NCBI GenBank assembly: GCA_009192285.1
Contig: CM018605.1
Coordinates: 272,767 to 336,766, forward strand
From: Morchella semilibera
Lineage: Eukaryota > Ascomycota > Pezizomycetes > Pezizales > Morchellaceae
Length of the DNA stretch: 64,000 nt
Direction of reading: 5' to 3'
Part shown: positions 1-12,786 of the stretch, one piece after another
How the letters are laid out: each line of letters starts with the position of its first letter
How positions within the stretch are numbered: position 1 is the stretch's first letter
Program-made: the position numbers and the translations under genes
The notes under the pieces: model-generated
What the model was told of the DNA's origin: nothing
Database searches by the model: none
What the model saw: only the letters and a program-made list of their open reading frames with translations

Positions 1-995
1 GATAGCCTGGATCCTGATGAACGAGCCGGGAGGGTTTGGCTTAAGGATTCCATGTCCACATGGTTTGAATTCCTACTTACCCAATGTCATGCATCTAGCT
101 AATACTGCATTTTACAGGTGTCGACTTTCCCACTCCGACTTCACACGGACCCATCTGGAGAATTGGTACATTTGCCGGTTTTGGGCTTGCATATTCGACC
201 TGTGTATGGAAACACTTCCTGGCAGCTATATGAGTAGGTACGTTCCCCACGTTGCACTAGGTATATCAACCCCTCAAACGAAACGAATAGACTGACAACT
301 GATTAAATAGAGGTGAAACAGCTTTGACGGGAACCTGTGATAGACGGAACTCATATAACCCAGATCGTAACAAGCGTAAGCTCGTTGGGCACCTTTACGA
401 TGGGGTGTTGTTCCTTGATGGCAAAGAGTTTGCTGTAGCTGAGCATTCTCGTCAATATAGCACTGCCCATGATCATAAATGGGTTCAGGATACGCTAAAG
501 GTTGTTAAGGCCCTTCATGACATGTTGTATACGTTCCAGTCCAAGGGGATCGGCGCTCCGTGTGTAAATGGACTGCAGGTTGTTGGGATTGTCGTTGCGG
601 GGTGGCATTGCCAGAATTGGCGGATGTCTATTGCAAAGGGGTACACTTGCCTCTTGACCGGTCACGAAGTGCAGGAGGTTCCCAACGACCACGGGCAGGT
701 CTTCCATTTCATTGAACTTTTAACAGTATTGTGGCTGCAAAGGGTTAGTCACCCCCCACACCAAGCAACCCCCCCCCCAATCGCGCTAACGGAAGGTTTA
801 CAGGGCGTGTTAAAAGCCTCTAAAGCACTGCTAGCTCCTGCCTCCCTCACCCCTGCCGAAAAGGAGGAACGCTTAATGAACCGCTCGAGGCTACCAGCCA
901 CGCCCCTACAAGGGGGCACCATACCCCGATCAGTGAAGACAGATGGCAGCGCCAACGAATCATCCAGCGAGGATAATGGCAACATGACGGATTAG
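1..995 (+). CDS. Unrecognised spliced protein gene, 5' end outside the window
   Basis: The firm part is two exons, 118-233 and 311-995. They join in frame across a 77-nt intron (GTAGGT donor at 234, TAG acceptor at 310, CTGAC/CTGAT branch candidates) and read GNTSWQLYE then GETALTGTCDRR. Upstream, 1-85 is open and protein-like (RVWLKDSMSTWFEFLLTQ) and probably another exon. A CTAAT branch and TTTTACAG acceptor end at 117, but the visible donor at 86 does not keep frame, so this junction is unresolved or damaged. The product is rich in W, H and Y (AEHSRQYSTAHDHKWVQD; HFIELLTVLWLQRV) and ends in a low-complexity P/S/T tail with an acidic finish (SSSEDNGNMTD). I do not recognise the family and assign no function. 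It could be a complete gene entering from the left or a decaying copy of a multigene family. Confidence 0.55.
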
Positions 996-3900
996 AAGAC
1001 CCACCTCACCCCGCTGTCTTGGCGGGTAATATCGCTCAGCGTTTCGAGAGCCAGCGTCATAGGGACATGTTTTTAATTTAATTGATGTGACCCTTCGGGG
1101 GATATTAACTGATGATTCCCTATCTTGTGAAGAAGCTGTATCAATAAAAATCTCTCCATAAGGACTGGAGTGTGTATTCCTCCTCCACGTGACCAACCAC
1201 ACCCATCAATAGATAAAAGTTTTGCAGCCAGTAAGGTGCCAAGAATACATGAGCTTCTGCCGTTCCTAGTGGTGCCAAGAAACACTTCTCCTCGGCTCAA
1301 ATGGGCTAATCGGTCCAAGACGGTGAAACGCTTAGAACTGAATTTCGCCGATCCAAGCTCTACCTTCCCATGGTCACAGATATCTTCATATCTCTGAGAT
1401 TAGACCTTGAAACAGGTGTCCATTGCAGTGCGCATCTACTGGCGAAATGTCTCTCATGCATTAGTGTGGCCTATGAAGGAAATGATTGACTGGAACAAAG
1501 TAGCAATGTGCGAAGTTTATGGAATTTCTAAGTATTCTAGACTACATAGTAATGCGGCGAACTACTTACCCGGACATTCTAGATCTCTGTAGCTAGCGAA
1601 AACATGAATCACATGACATTTATGCATGAGAGAGATTTCGCTAGTGTCTGGTGGCTCTGGGACATAAGACATTGGAGAACCCCCCCCCCCCCCCGCGCGC
1701 AGTCCTTAGAATACTATCAATGTGCCATAATGTTCGCAGGTTTATGCTTGAGAGAGATTCTCCAATGTCTCATACGTCCGGAGATACCGTCCTCATCTAC
1801 ACCCCCCCTCCCCTTCAGGAAATGACCTGATCGGTGACGTGGGACACCCAATCGCTCAACCCAGCGAAGCACCCAATCCAACCTAGCAATTCAAACACCC
1901 AATATAAAATTTTGACTTAACAACACCCAAATACACCAACCCAAAATACTTTCTCGGTGGAGTCTCGAATATATACTCCCTCTATTATTGCCTGGAATTT
2001 ATCTAGCTAGAGATGTCTGCATACTAAATGTTTGCTTTATAGGGAAGAAGTCACTTCAGGGTATGTAGTAAAAATGAGTGGTAAAGGTCACAGAGAAGAA
2101 TCGGTAGCAGACTCTTTTTTTTCCTAGTCACAAAATGTATCCCAACACTGGAAATGATCGCATGTGATATGTAACCCTCTGGGGGTTCATAAACTATTAA
2201 ATATGCACCACCTTCTGATACCCTGGGTATATATTTTAATTGAGGCCTTATCTGTGATTCACTTATGCCCGAAGGAGCGTGAGTACTGGCCTACCAGCGC
2301 ATCCGAATAGGTTAACCACCTATATAGACATTACCATATTTTTTAAGGCCGAATATATAAACCCTCACCGAAGCCATAGCAATTCAAGCACGTTGTGAGA
2401 AACACCAGAGCTAATATCAAATGATGGTTTGCTCGGACATATGTAAGCATGATGTAATGCTCATGTGGACATGCATAAGGGCAGTAGTTTGCTATATTCA
2501 GCTGGGTAACACCCAGTCGACATCATGGGACATCACCCCTTCACCATATATCACTCGCGCCGAAAACTAAGTTGGCGTCCGCATTGATCGATATATTGAT
2601 TGACAGCTGACATACGCACCGCCTAAACCGGTCGTATATGTGTCTATATTGCCTCTTCCACTGTGCCGGTAACCCCATTCCATTCATGCGACTTTGTATT
2701 TCGCTCGCGCAACGGCAAACCTAGGAATGAGAACCTGAATGTTAAGCCTCTCGGGCCGGGCTCACCGCTGGCGCACCATCATGGTACCCAGCTGGCGGCG
2801 ACGACCTGCACACACCCTCACGTAGCCCCTAAGCCTCGCCCCGTAGCGTCCAACAAGTTTCGAGTGATGTTCATGGATTTGACCTTCCGGCTGTTTCGTT
2901 TGATGGGGACCACTGGTTATATTCGTGGGCGATCTGGCTTGCCGCGCCTGCTCCGTTTGGTCCCTTAGCGTGCCTTGGCGGGAGGGTCGTATCCACCGAG
3001 TGATGCCATGTGATACTCTTCCTTCCAAATTGAACCTGAGGTTACGACTTATAACGAACAGCTAAACACACAGCTCACATACGAATAGATCCGATTGATC
3101 AACGCCTGGCCACTGACAGGTAGAACAACAACTGCCACGGTAGGTAGGCCCCTGGACAACGGCATCAGTATGATAGAATAGACCAATGTCGAGGGATCAA
3201 TACCAACTGGGTTTGGCACCAGGGAGGAAGCCACGGTTGGCACCGTGAGGAAAACGCCACGCGACTCTGTGGTATACCTGTTGACCCCCGGCGGCAGGTC
3301 GGCCCCACGCTCCGGCATTTGTGTAGCGGCTGGGGCGTTGTCGGTTATTAAGATTGATCGTGGGTTCTATGGCGGAGGGAATTGGTTATGTAATGGCCCA
3401 TATCCGTATTCCTACGTCCAATATACATGGAACTACTACTGTCAGAGAGTGCTGTTCCAGGGGGGGACAGGGAGTAACATGGGGGGGGGGGCGCTCACCG
3501 TAGAGCTGTTACAGGGACACATTCCTTTGGGGTCAAATGGGCATCTGGCAGCCCAAGCCAACAAGGACTCGGTGTAGCCTGGCGCAACTATGGTCATTTG
3601 CACATGTAGCAAATGGATCTTCAGGGACGAGGGTATATCAGGGCTTTCTCGGGTCAGGTGTTGAGAAGTACCAATGGTGCTGAAGTATCATACAAGGAAG
3701 GATAGGTCCAGCTAAGCTATGTTATAAGACCATTGAGAATTTGCAAGGGTATTGTGGTGATACTCTTTCACACAATGAATATGCCAATGTCATAGCTACA
3801 TGTAGTTGTGGAATTCATAGAAGCTTCATCAAGGTGGAAACACTTCGATTCGTTCATCACCACCTACAGCAAGGTTATCAAGGCGTAACACTCGGCGTTG

Positions 3901-4966
3901 ACCCAATCTATTTTTCTTTTCGATTATTGGACGGCGGCCCGTCTTAGCTAGTGCCTACATTTACCAGGTGCTCTACCTGTAGGTACTTGACGACGTTACA
4001 GGTTTGTGGGTCACGTGATTTGGCTATGATAATAGGTTGGACCCAATCGGTATTTCTTTTGGTGGTGTGCTCGATACTACATCACCAACAACACCAAAAT
4101 AGGGGATGGGCACGAGACTATCCAAAATTCTCGGTCGGACTATGTATCAATCCATAGAGTATATAATTTCAACCACAGCTGCTGAGGCCCTCCTCTTAAA
4201 CTGGATCCTGAAGCTTTTAATTTGTTCTGGTTTTGACAATAATATCCACGTATGCTACATGTATGTGCATGCGTATTATTACCAAGGTTCGAATTTCCAG
4301 TCTCGTCTCTCCCTGTCATGTCCAATGAAGCATAGAAGCACAGCCCCGGACCCGCTGCATCTTGAGTTCTAGCGAGGTGTGGGGGATGTTATCCGAATGG
4401 TAGCTCCGGAAGAAAAACATTAGCCGAGCTTATGGATCACGTTTAAATTTGTGGGGGAAATTATATATATGTAGATTCTCACCAGGTATTAATATTATAT
4501 GTAGTAAAAGGTTAATGGAATATAGAATTAAATGTATATTCTATCTATTAATGTGCGTATACATACGTTAAAATCGGGCAAGGACGCTAGGTCATATGTG
4601 GCGAGTGATATATCATGATTCACATATAGTTACACAGCAACCATGCATGGGTGCGGTACATACGATGTCAACACACCCCCGGTTGGCTTCCGGACATCAC
4701 CGGGTTAGTTTGGTACAGCTGAGTCTAGCTACATTTTGCGCGTCTACACCATACTTAGCCCTATGCGCATATCGATTGGACAGATGTTTCCTGGGGGAGT
4801 TATATGTAGGTATGTACTCTAAGTACACACATGTCTGAAGATCCTCATCTTTGCTGACTTCTACAGCTACCTACCAATCTACCCCCTCCCCCCTCATAAC
4901 AAACCCCCCCCCATATCATCACCATAAACCGGCCTATCGAGAGATTTCACTACCCGCAACAATACA
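996..4966. other. Intergenic, repeat debris, no supported gene
   Basis: No convincing coding sequence. Contents: a C15 tract at 1680-1694 inside a small inverted-repeat element (listed separately), spaced-motif copies at 2549, 2998 and 4603, a G11 tract near 3480, and a degenerate direct repeat around GACCCAATC at about 3901 and 4040. Open frames at 2663-2968 and 3245-3577 have no recognisable domain and no supporting splice or start context. Confidence 0.6.
1660..1780. repeat. Small inverted-repeat element (MITE-like)
   Basis: Ends at 1660-1679 and 1759-1780 are imperfect inverted copies built around AGACATTGGAGAA. A direct repeat TTTATGCWTGAGAGAGATT lies just outside the left arm and inside the right arm. 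No target duplication was resolved. The C15 run lies in the interior. Confidence 0.4.
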
Positions 4967-6034
4967 ATGTCAATCCTCGATCTTCCCGGAGAGCTCTACT
5001 TCCTCATCGCTGAACATCTCACATCTCCATGCGATCTTAACCATCTTCTTCTGGCTCACCGTGGCCTCGCAATATTCATATCTCCTATCCTCGCCAAATA
5101 TGCTTCTACTCCAAAATACGCTGTGGCTGCTCTCTTCTCCTTCGCTGCCTCACGCAACGCCTCAAGAGTGAAATCTCACCTAAAAGCACTTCAAACGCGG
5201 GACCCAAATATCACTACCGACGTTGAATCAATCATCTCACAGGGCCCTAATCTTGTCTGGGACACCCCGAGAAACGATTACATGTCCCCCGGCAAACATA
5301 TTACCCGACAGCGAGCGCTCCACTGGGCTGTGGCCAATGGGAAAATTGCGATGGTTCGATACCTCATCTCACAAGGCGCCGAGATCGATTACCGTGACCC
5401 TAAAACAGGTGGGAAGGCGATAGACCATGCGATCCGCCAAGGGTACGTATCAATTGTAAAGATACTCATTGAAAGTGGGGCCGACGTAAGCGTGTGGGAG
5501 AGTAAGTGCGGAAGTCTTCTGCACTGCACGATATTTGAGTATATGAGAAAATTATGGATGGTTGCCAGTTTGGAAGAGACACAGGATGCATATAGAGAGA
5601 TTCTAGTGTTACTGCTGAGGGGAGGTGCGGATGTTAGACTTTGCGACGAATACGGCCATACTGCGCTCCACCTTGCCGTTTTCCGTTGGTCAGAAGTAAT
5701 CCCGTTATTTTTGGAGTGGGGTGCCGATATAAATGCCCAAGACCTTTTCGGGAATACACCATTGCACCTAGCGGCCAATGCCGCACCGTTGTGCCCAGAG
5801 AGTGTTGAGATACTGCAGGCCATGGGTGCAGACGAGACAATAAAGAATCATTCGGGCCATGGTGCATGCTATTTGTCGGGGTTACTGTACAGCCCATTAC
5901 TGTACAGCCCTATGCCTACGCGCAAGGGTAAGGATTTAAGGGAAAAGCTTTCCGGGTATAGTTCAAGGTTACCGCCACCTGTGAGTTGGGCTCCTAGGAT
6001 TCATCATAACTGTGGCCCCTATACAACGCGTTAA
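4967..6034 (+). CDS. F-box and ankyrin-repeat protein
   Basis: A single 355-codon exon starting at the first ATG after a CT-rich leader. Residues 3-43 (LDLPGELYFLIAEHLTSPCD) form an F-box-like helix set, expected to bind Skp1 in an SCF ubiquitin ligase. Ankyrin repeats follow at about 115-147 (RALHWAVANGKIAMVRYLIS), 149-180 (AIDHAIRQGYVSIVKILIES), 182-224 (a degenerate, enlarged repeat), 229-260 (GHTALHLAVF) and 262-295 (GNTPLHLAAN). They would supply the substrate-binding surface. The tail after residue 300 is not ankyrin and holds a tandem LYSPLLYSP duplication from two 14-nt direct repeats at 5882-5895 and 5897-5910. F-box/ankyrin fusions are common in filamentous ascomycetes, often as expanded families, so the substrate cannot be predicted. 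Confidence 0.85.
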   Translation: MSILDLPGELYFLIAEHLTSPCDLNHLLLAHRGLAIFISPILAKYASTPKYAVAALFSFAASRNASRVKSHLKALQTRDPNITTDVESIISQGPNLVWDTPRNDYMSPGKHITRQRALHWAVANGKIAMVRYLISQGAEIDYRDPKTGGKAIDHAIRQGYVSIVKILIESGADVSVWESKCGSLLHCTIFEYMRKLWMVASLEETQDAYREILVLLLRGGADVRLCDEYGHTALHLAVFRWSEVIPLFLEWGADINAQDLFGNTPLHLAANAAPLCPESVEILQAMGADETIKNHSGHGACYLSGLLYSPLLYSPMPTRKGKDLREKLSGYSSRLPPPVSWAPRIHHNCGPYTTR

Positions 6035-8339
6035 GGTTCGTATAGCCGGGATTTTTCTTTTTGATACTTTACAATTGTTGAAAACGGTCTCTGATTACAT
6101 GCATCTTCATTGGGATAGTCGGTCCCCGTTTAACGACAGGACGGCCCAACTTACATTTCCATTCCAAGACAGCGACATTGATTTCATGAGATTCAGTCTC
6201 CATGGAGCGGGCCAGACTGAGGTTTTCTTATGCGAAGGATTGGCAACCATCCAGTGCTCAGGTGTTCCATATCTATCAGTGGAATGTAAGCACTGATTTT
6301 TGGAAATATTTCCAACTCTTGGAGATTGTACAATTGCAACAGTCGTTACAACTATCCCTGGACTTTTCTTTCTTTCAGAGTTCTCAATTATTCTAGCATT
6401 ATAACATTTGGTCCCGGCAGATTCAGCTCATTTACTTTTTGTATTTGAATAATAGGGTTCACTCCATTATTACACTAGCAGTTGTGGCTAGGCGTGCCTA
6501 AAGGCCAATGATATACGTAGTTGATATCAGGGTGGAGTATGAGAGGTTTTGTCCTCGTGGCACGGCCCATGAAGCCAAGCGCCTAGTCCGCCACCCCCTG
6601 GGCCGAGCTTCCCCCCTGTAGCACGTAAGAGTGAAAGAGAATCGAAGTAGGACTCTCCATCTGATCATTGGGGCAGAACCAGCTAGCTTGCTATCATCTA
6701 AACCTTTGAGTTTGGGATGTTCTAATTAATGTTGCAGGGTTGCAGGAATTTTACCCCCCTTGCCCTAGGCTTTACACACCGTCTCACAATCATCATCACT
6801 TAGAGTTAAAGCCCTTGAGGCAACTAACAAGTATGTACTAGAGACATGTGTTCTCCTGGCATCCGAGCCAGTTCTCTCTTTGGGTAAAGATGGTTTGATG
6901 TACTCGTTGTCCTACCTCGTTGGCCATGTATCACACTTGTATGTCGAGGCTGCAGCGCCACATTACTATCTAAATATTAGGTAGCGGGGGGTAGAGCTGA
7001 GTGATGGGAATGGCATCACAATATATCACTCACACTGAACAGTGAAAAAGCGTAAGCACTAGGGGGGGTGGGGGGCTCAGAAAACGGCGCAATGAGCATT
7101 CTTATGCTAGACTCCCCTACTCCGAGTTGAGGATAAGAGTTTGCGGGCACTATATATGTATCAACGTTTATGAAGGACAGGGGGTATGTCTGGTATATAC
7201 CACTCTTTGTTTGACCCGGCTCGCTGAAGAGCACCGGAAGATCTAGAGCTAGACGCGGAGGGTTTGGCGATTGGATTAAATAAAATACCAAAGGTGGGGG
7301 AGGGAAGGCGTGGATTTGCTGTGGTATGCAGTAGGAACACAGTATTCTTCATAGAGTACAATGCCGGTTTAACTCGGTATTCGTCACTATATTACGTACG
7401 TAGTAATATGGTGGTGGTTTCACATGCTGTAATATCGGCACCAAGCATCCCCCTAGGTAATTCACATATCCTTCCTACCTGCAGATGAATTAAGTAGATG
7501 GTTCCAAAATTTACTCATTGATGATGTACCTCGTGTGGTTGTCGGGGGGATTGCCGGAAAGAGTGCTAATCTAGGCTTGTGGCTAACGGTGGCTCACCAC
7601 AGGGAGGAAAAAAAAACTGCGGGACTGTACTAGCAAAAAGGTAGCCAGATTGAAATCCGTTTGTCACCACGCCGGCAAGTAGTGGAATCTAGGAAAAGAC
7701 GAAGACATCGGATAGGTTTGGTTTTCTAGCTAGTATATATAATCTTTCTCAAGTTACATGTATCTAGACTCTACGAACTAGTATACACCTGGCTAGACTC
7801 CAACTTAGTATCATGAAGACTCGGGAGGTTGAAATAAGGTTTGTTTTGTCTTAGCCACAACCGGCTAGCGATGTTGACCCACGGACCCTTGAAGCTACAT
7901 GTAAGAAAGCTTCTTTGAACCTTGTGTCTGTGCACAATCGAATCGGTGATCAAATTGGATCAAGGACCATTATTTGCGTGGCTAAGGATGATCCTATCCT
8001 ATCCTGTCTTGGCAAAACTGGCCCCATCCGTGGCCCATGGTTGGTTCCCATGCATGTGAAGAAGGGATTGCGCAATTATTTATGATTTGAACAAAAAGTA
8101 TTATGTGTGCCGTCGGACATTCTCCTTAAAGGGTATAGAAGAAACTCAAATACGCTAAACAGCCCTAAAGGCGGTTGAAATAATCAGAATCTAGTACATA
8201 AAAAAAAGAGAGACACACATTTAAGATGTTTCTGCCTCGATAATTAACAGGTATGAACTTTGAAGAAAACAAATACTGGTAAAAGCTCTGTCATGTACTC
8301 TACTCTAGCTCTTTAGATATAAACGTTAAACTCGCACCC
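6035..8339. other. Intergenic, no supported gene
   Basis: Nothing coding is supported. One copy of the spaced motif lies on the minus strand at about 7016-7031, close to a related sequence at about 6998-7016. TACATGTA palindromes occur near 7757 and 7897. Confidence 0.6.
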
Positions 8340-9912
8340 TTACAGGGAATAACCCATCCCACCAGGCTCAAGGAAATCTTCCGCAATATCTTCAAACGCC
8401 TCATCTCCCCCATACTCAAACATATCATCATCAACATTCACATAGTCATGGATATCTTGTGAGCCAGGATCGTTGGTGAAACTCTGACCGAGCAGGTCTT
8501 GGTGGAATTCCGAGAAATTGGAAAGGTTAACTGGCACGTTGGTGTGGCCTTGGGTTGGCACTAGCTGATCGACTGGGTACTGGGGTTGGTTGGGGAAATT
8601 ATTAGTAGTAGTGATGTTATGGAGCTGTTCAGAACCGCTATTATCGGTGCTCGGGGGTGGCTTTGATTGGGTATCAGATTTCAATGTTGTGGGGCTATGG
8701 ATGAAACTTGAGGTACTAGATTTCTCAGCCTTTGGCAACTCTTTTGGTGGGCTCCAACGGGTCTGTGTGTCGTGTGTTATATTCTTAGAGTTATTTATGC
8801 CGTCAAATGAACCTTGATCCCAAGTTCTTGATTCTAAAACTTTGTCGAATTGGTGCAAGAGTTCGTCTACCGCATCGGCACCTGCACGGTCCCTAAAGAG
8901 CTCTGATATTGCGGCTCTATAAGCCCGCTCCCGGATTGAAACCGAAAGCTGGACTCTATCCATGAACGATAACTCGTCTTCATCATTGGGGACCACTAAA
9001 GCCTCAATAGTGTGCTGCCAGACTATCCCTCTCTATTCAGGTATAGTACGTAAGATAGTTTGTAGGATGTTGACTTACATTGGTCTGGTATGTATAAAGG
9101 GAATAGAATCTCATAAATCCTTCTCCATGTCTTCGCCTTATTTAGCTCTTGGATTTTTTCTTCAGTTGCCTTTTCCTCAGACGAGTCGTAGGTCTCCGGC
9201 TTCTGGCAATCCTCGTCTTCTAAGTGTTTCACAATTTCGGATTGGATACCCCTGTAAGTCTTGCATCGTGGGCATCTGGACTTCAAGTGCTCTGAAATGC
9301 AATGTGTTCTTTTTTTCGTTCAAGGTTAGAAAGAAGTGCCATACATCTTGGGATGTTGAGTTCGTACTTTACTATGGTGAGTTTTGTGTTTCTCCAATCG
9401 GCACAATCCACATACTTTATAGGGTTCTTTTTGAAGTAAGGGCAAGCGAATGGCCTTTTTGATTGATGGTGAAGCGCATCTTTTGCCCCTTTTTGCTCTT
9501 TTGCTCTTTTGGATGGTTTTCCAGTGGAGTCATCGTCGTCCTGGACATCATCGTGTACGTCTCTGGTAAACCCTCGGGGCGCTGAACGCTTTCGTGGAGT
9601 AGATAATTTGCCTTTTTTACTCTCTCCTTGGCCGGAAACCCGACTTTGAATATTATTGATATCTAGGGAGGCGGACGATACTCGGAGATCGACTCGACCA
9701 CCAGTACCATCTGAGCATACTTCAGCCAAGTTTTCGTATTCTCCTAGCTCATATTCATCTTGGTCTGCATCTTCATCTTCGTCATCATATCCACATTCGG
9801 TTCCAACTCCGTTCTCGTCAACCCATTGTAGCTCAGTGTTGTCCGAAGGGTGTGGCGCCTGTGGGAAGTAGCCTCTCTGACAAATTTCGATAGAACCCTT
9901 ATCGTTGGGCAT
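8340..9912 (-). CDS. Fungal C2H2-like zinc-finger protein, paralogue 1
   Basis: Three exons on the minus strand, 9912-9368, 9308-9079 and 9022-8340, join to 485 codons in frame. The introns (59 and 56 nt) are phase 2 after VK and phase 1 after IPDQ, as in the four paralogues here. Residues 1-155 are acidic and basic low complexity with NLS-like PRKRS and KRAK. Finger 1 is FACPYF...CADW...VKTHCISEH (C-x12-C-x13-H-x4-H). Finger 2 is CPRC...H-x5-C, followed by the conserved helix KTWRRIYEILFP. Exon 3 begins with FWQ, is Q/N/S rich and ends strongly acidic (DDDMFEYGGDEAFED), which suggests an activation region. The start at 9912 is the first in-frame ATG; open frame continues upstream without one, so another 5' exon is possible. 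Role: probably nuclear DNA binding (inference from the fold). Confidence 0.82.
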
Positions 9913-11538
9913 CTTATCGCCCCACGTGGCGGCTGATGGGTTTCCTATTGAAGGCGACGCCCCAGACTGAGAATGGATGCTCTCAGATGCCGCGTATCTA
10001 GGCGGGGTATCTTGATGTTTGGTACCTAAGGACCATAAAAGGTGAGCCGCCAAAAATCAAACCAACGCGAGGGATAACGTACTTGTATCCCGGTAGTAAA
10101 GCTGGGAGCTTCTCGTAGAAGTCACAGGCGATGTGTAAGGGATGTCTTTGGAAGAGAAATATCAGTTGAACGTAGTAATACATGACGGGCAAGCCGTGGA
10201 GTGGGAGCAGAGATACCAGTAGCCACTACGTGTAGATTGGTACCTCCTTCAGCTGTCTCGACGTTCGCGTCCCGTGAGAAGTGTTGTGGTGAAGATATGA
10301 CCGAAGTTAACTCACGTATATTATTACTATGCATCGCGATATATGGAATAACGCTTTTCACTTTGAGTAACTCTAGCTCATGTGCATAGTTTCTAGTTGC
10401 GAGCGTTGCTGGAGTCAACATGTCTTGAAACGCGAAGAGGCTGTAGGTACAAGCTTGAGGTCTCCAGCTTAGCTGTTATCAGGAGGCTCCACAAGACAGG
10501 GTCATGTGATGAGGTTTTGCCATATGCTGAAGTGCGGATCAAACTCCAGGGTCAAATGACTTTGTGCACGGTGTATGGTACCTACTTTGACAATCCTTGT
10601 CAGGGTTGGGGTTGCGGCTAGTATTATGAGTACTACGACCACTGTCTACAGGCTTACCCCTAAACCCGTAGTAAATGTATGTAGGCACATATATGAAGTA
10701 TGAGGTAGAGACCCAGAAATAAATACACCACATACTTACATACATGTATTATTAGGTTTGAGGGTTATCTAGAAATTGCGGGTTCTGAACTATCCTGTAG
10801 AGTAAGCTGTTGGTAAGATGCTGCCCCACCCCAGAAATAAGCAAAAGTTGGTGGCTTTTGCCTGCGGATCTTATTATCGATCCCCGATGCCGCAAAATCA
10901 CATAACTAAAGCAACCGGGTTGGGATGTTCACCTTTGGAACGGTCAGTTGCCAGCCAGACCGGCCTAGAGCTAGATCTTTGATCATCTTGACCAAACATG
11001 GTTCCAGTTCGATTAATCATTCCGTAAAGGCTCCGACCCTGTACTGCAGTGGGCTATTTTATATCTTGAGCGATCAGGCAGCTTTGTACGCGCGTAAGCG
11101 AACACCACAGTTGGTAAAAATGCACTACGTCACTGTGGAAATCCACGTATTAGAAGGCAGCCTTATAGACCCTGGAATATATACTAAACTGTCAAAACGG
11201 CCGCTGGGAGTCAGCTATTTCGGGCGTGTTGGCGCTGTATTGATATCCCCGCTCACATGGTCCTCCACTTGTTGAGTACATAGATATATATCTTCTGCAG
11301 TGGATTAAACTAATTTGAACATAATGGATCTTATATAGACACTCTGGTAATCTTATTGGGAATATCTAAAAGACATGGAATTAGAATTGCGCCAGGATTT
11401 GTGCTATAGTTAATCTGAACTTGTGTCATACAATGGTTTAAGGTATGAAATTTGAAACAACCCAGACTGGCACCCCATTTACATTGCTATAAAAGATAGT
11501 ATACCCTAACCGGACCGGCTCATATATCTTCATGTTCT
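9913..11538. other. Intergenic between zinc-finger paralogues 1 and 2
   Basis: No supported gene. A TACATGTA palindrome lies near 10741. The open frame at 10925-11275 has no recognisable domain. ATATATAC/TATATAT stretches occur near 11180 and 11285. Confidence 0.55.
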
Positions 11539-12786
11539 TTATTCATACACCCGCTGCAGCTCAGACGTATCCGCATTCTGGTTTAAGAGAAACGAAGGGT
11601 ATATCGTTCCGAAATCTGAATCACTCTCGGAGGTTGTGATACCTCCAAGGAATAAACAGCCTAGGTCTTCAGTTGGGCCCTCATTGTCGTATTCGGCGAC
11701 CAAACCCGAGTTATACTGCGATCCCTGTAGGGTCTCGGGGGCTGGAACTACATCAGATGAATTCTGGGTCGCGCCGCTTAGCTGCTCTAATTGAGGCTGC
11801 CAAACTATTCACCATGTGAGAAAAAGGAAGGCATATGGCTGTATATGACCTTACATGGATCTGGTATAATCTGGGGGTATAACACTTCATAAATTCTTTC
11901 CCAGGTTTTTGCTTTCTCTATTTCGCTAGCCTTTGCGATAGCATCTGCCTCCGAAGGGTCCGGAATATGAGATTTCTCACAGTCGCGTTCCTGTAAATGC
12001 TTAAAGATTTCCTCTGGTGTGCCGGCCTTAAAGGTCCTGCACCGACCGCATCGTAGAGGCTTTACATGTTCTTCTATACAGTGCTGTCTATAATGAGTTA
12101 GCTATTTGTATACTCACGTATTTGAGAATAGTGGGCAGTTGTTTTGTTAGCTATGTGGTATAAAGCTTTAAATGGCCTCAATGGCTGTTGAAAGCCTACA
12201 TGTAGCTAAGTACTAAAAACAACCCCAACCCCAAACCAAATCCGATTTATAAATTCTCGAAGTGGAACTCATACCTAACCTGAGAAAGCTTCACGTTCCG
12301 CCAGCGTCCGCATTGTGCGTTTAAAATTTTATTGTGCTGGATATCGTGTTGGAAGGAGGGGCAGGCAAAAGGCTGCGGTGAAATTTTCTTTTGGCGGGGT
12401 TGGCTCACCGAGCGCTCCTCACCACCTCCACAGTCCTGGGACGAGGTTCGTCTTATCAATGAATTTTTCTTGCGTTTTTCCTTTCCTATCGTACTGGGAA
12501 CGGTATCTGGTACTAAAGCCAGGGTTAGTCGATCTCTTTCCCCTCCGTTCTCCCCACCGTCACCACCCTGGAGGGGGAGTTTGGTGCTATCAGACGGCCT
12601 TGGGATAAGAACTGTTTTTCTATAAGTAGATAGCGATGTGGCGAAAGCACTATTGCCTGCAGTCGTACTGGGTTGTGGTGAAGGCTCCTCATTCGTTGTT
12701 CCTCCTGACGCTTCTAGTTGGAATTGGAGGAGGTCTTCATCGTTGGGAGCCTGGTGAGATGCATTAAAGCCCTCAGGTCCCAACAT
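11539..12786 (-). CDS. Fungal C2H2-like zinc-finger protein, paralogue 2
   Basis: Exons 12786-12275, 12087-11855 and 11804-11539 (minus strand) join to a 336-aa protein. The 512-, 233- and 266-nt exons keep phases 2 and 1 exactly as in the paralogues. The third exon is short and was found by the conserved TAG|TTTGGCAG acceptor context. The start is a true ATG. Residues 1-135 are low complexity with KEKRKK and IRR basic patches. Finger 1 reads FACPSF...CGRW...VRQHCIEEH with an unusually long 16-residue spacing between its cysteines. Finger 2 is CGRCRTFKAG...HLQERDC, then KTWERIYEVLYP. Exon 3 starts FWQPQLEQ and is acidic. Intron 1 (187 nt) is the longest seen in the family and carries a TACATGTA palindrome. 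Role inferred as DNA binding. Confidence 0.83.

Noticed and set aside
3245-3577. 110-codon open frame on the plus strand
   Set aside because: Contains a G11 run translated as glycines and no recognisable motif. Probably chance in repeat debris.
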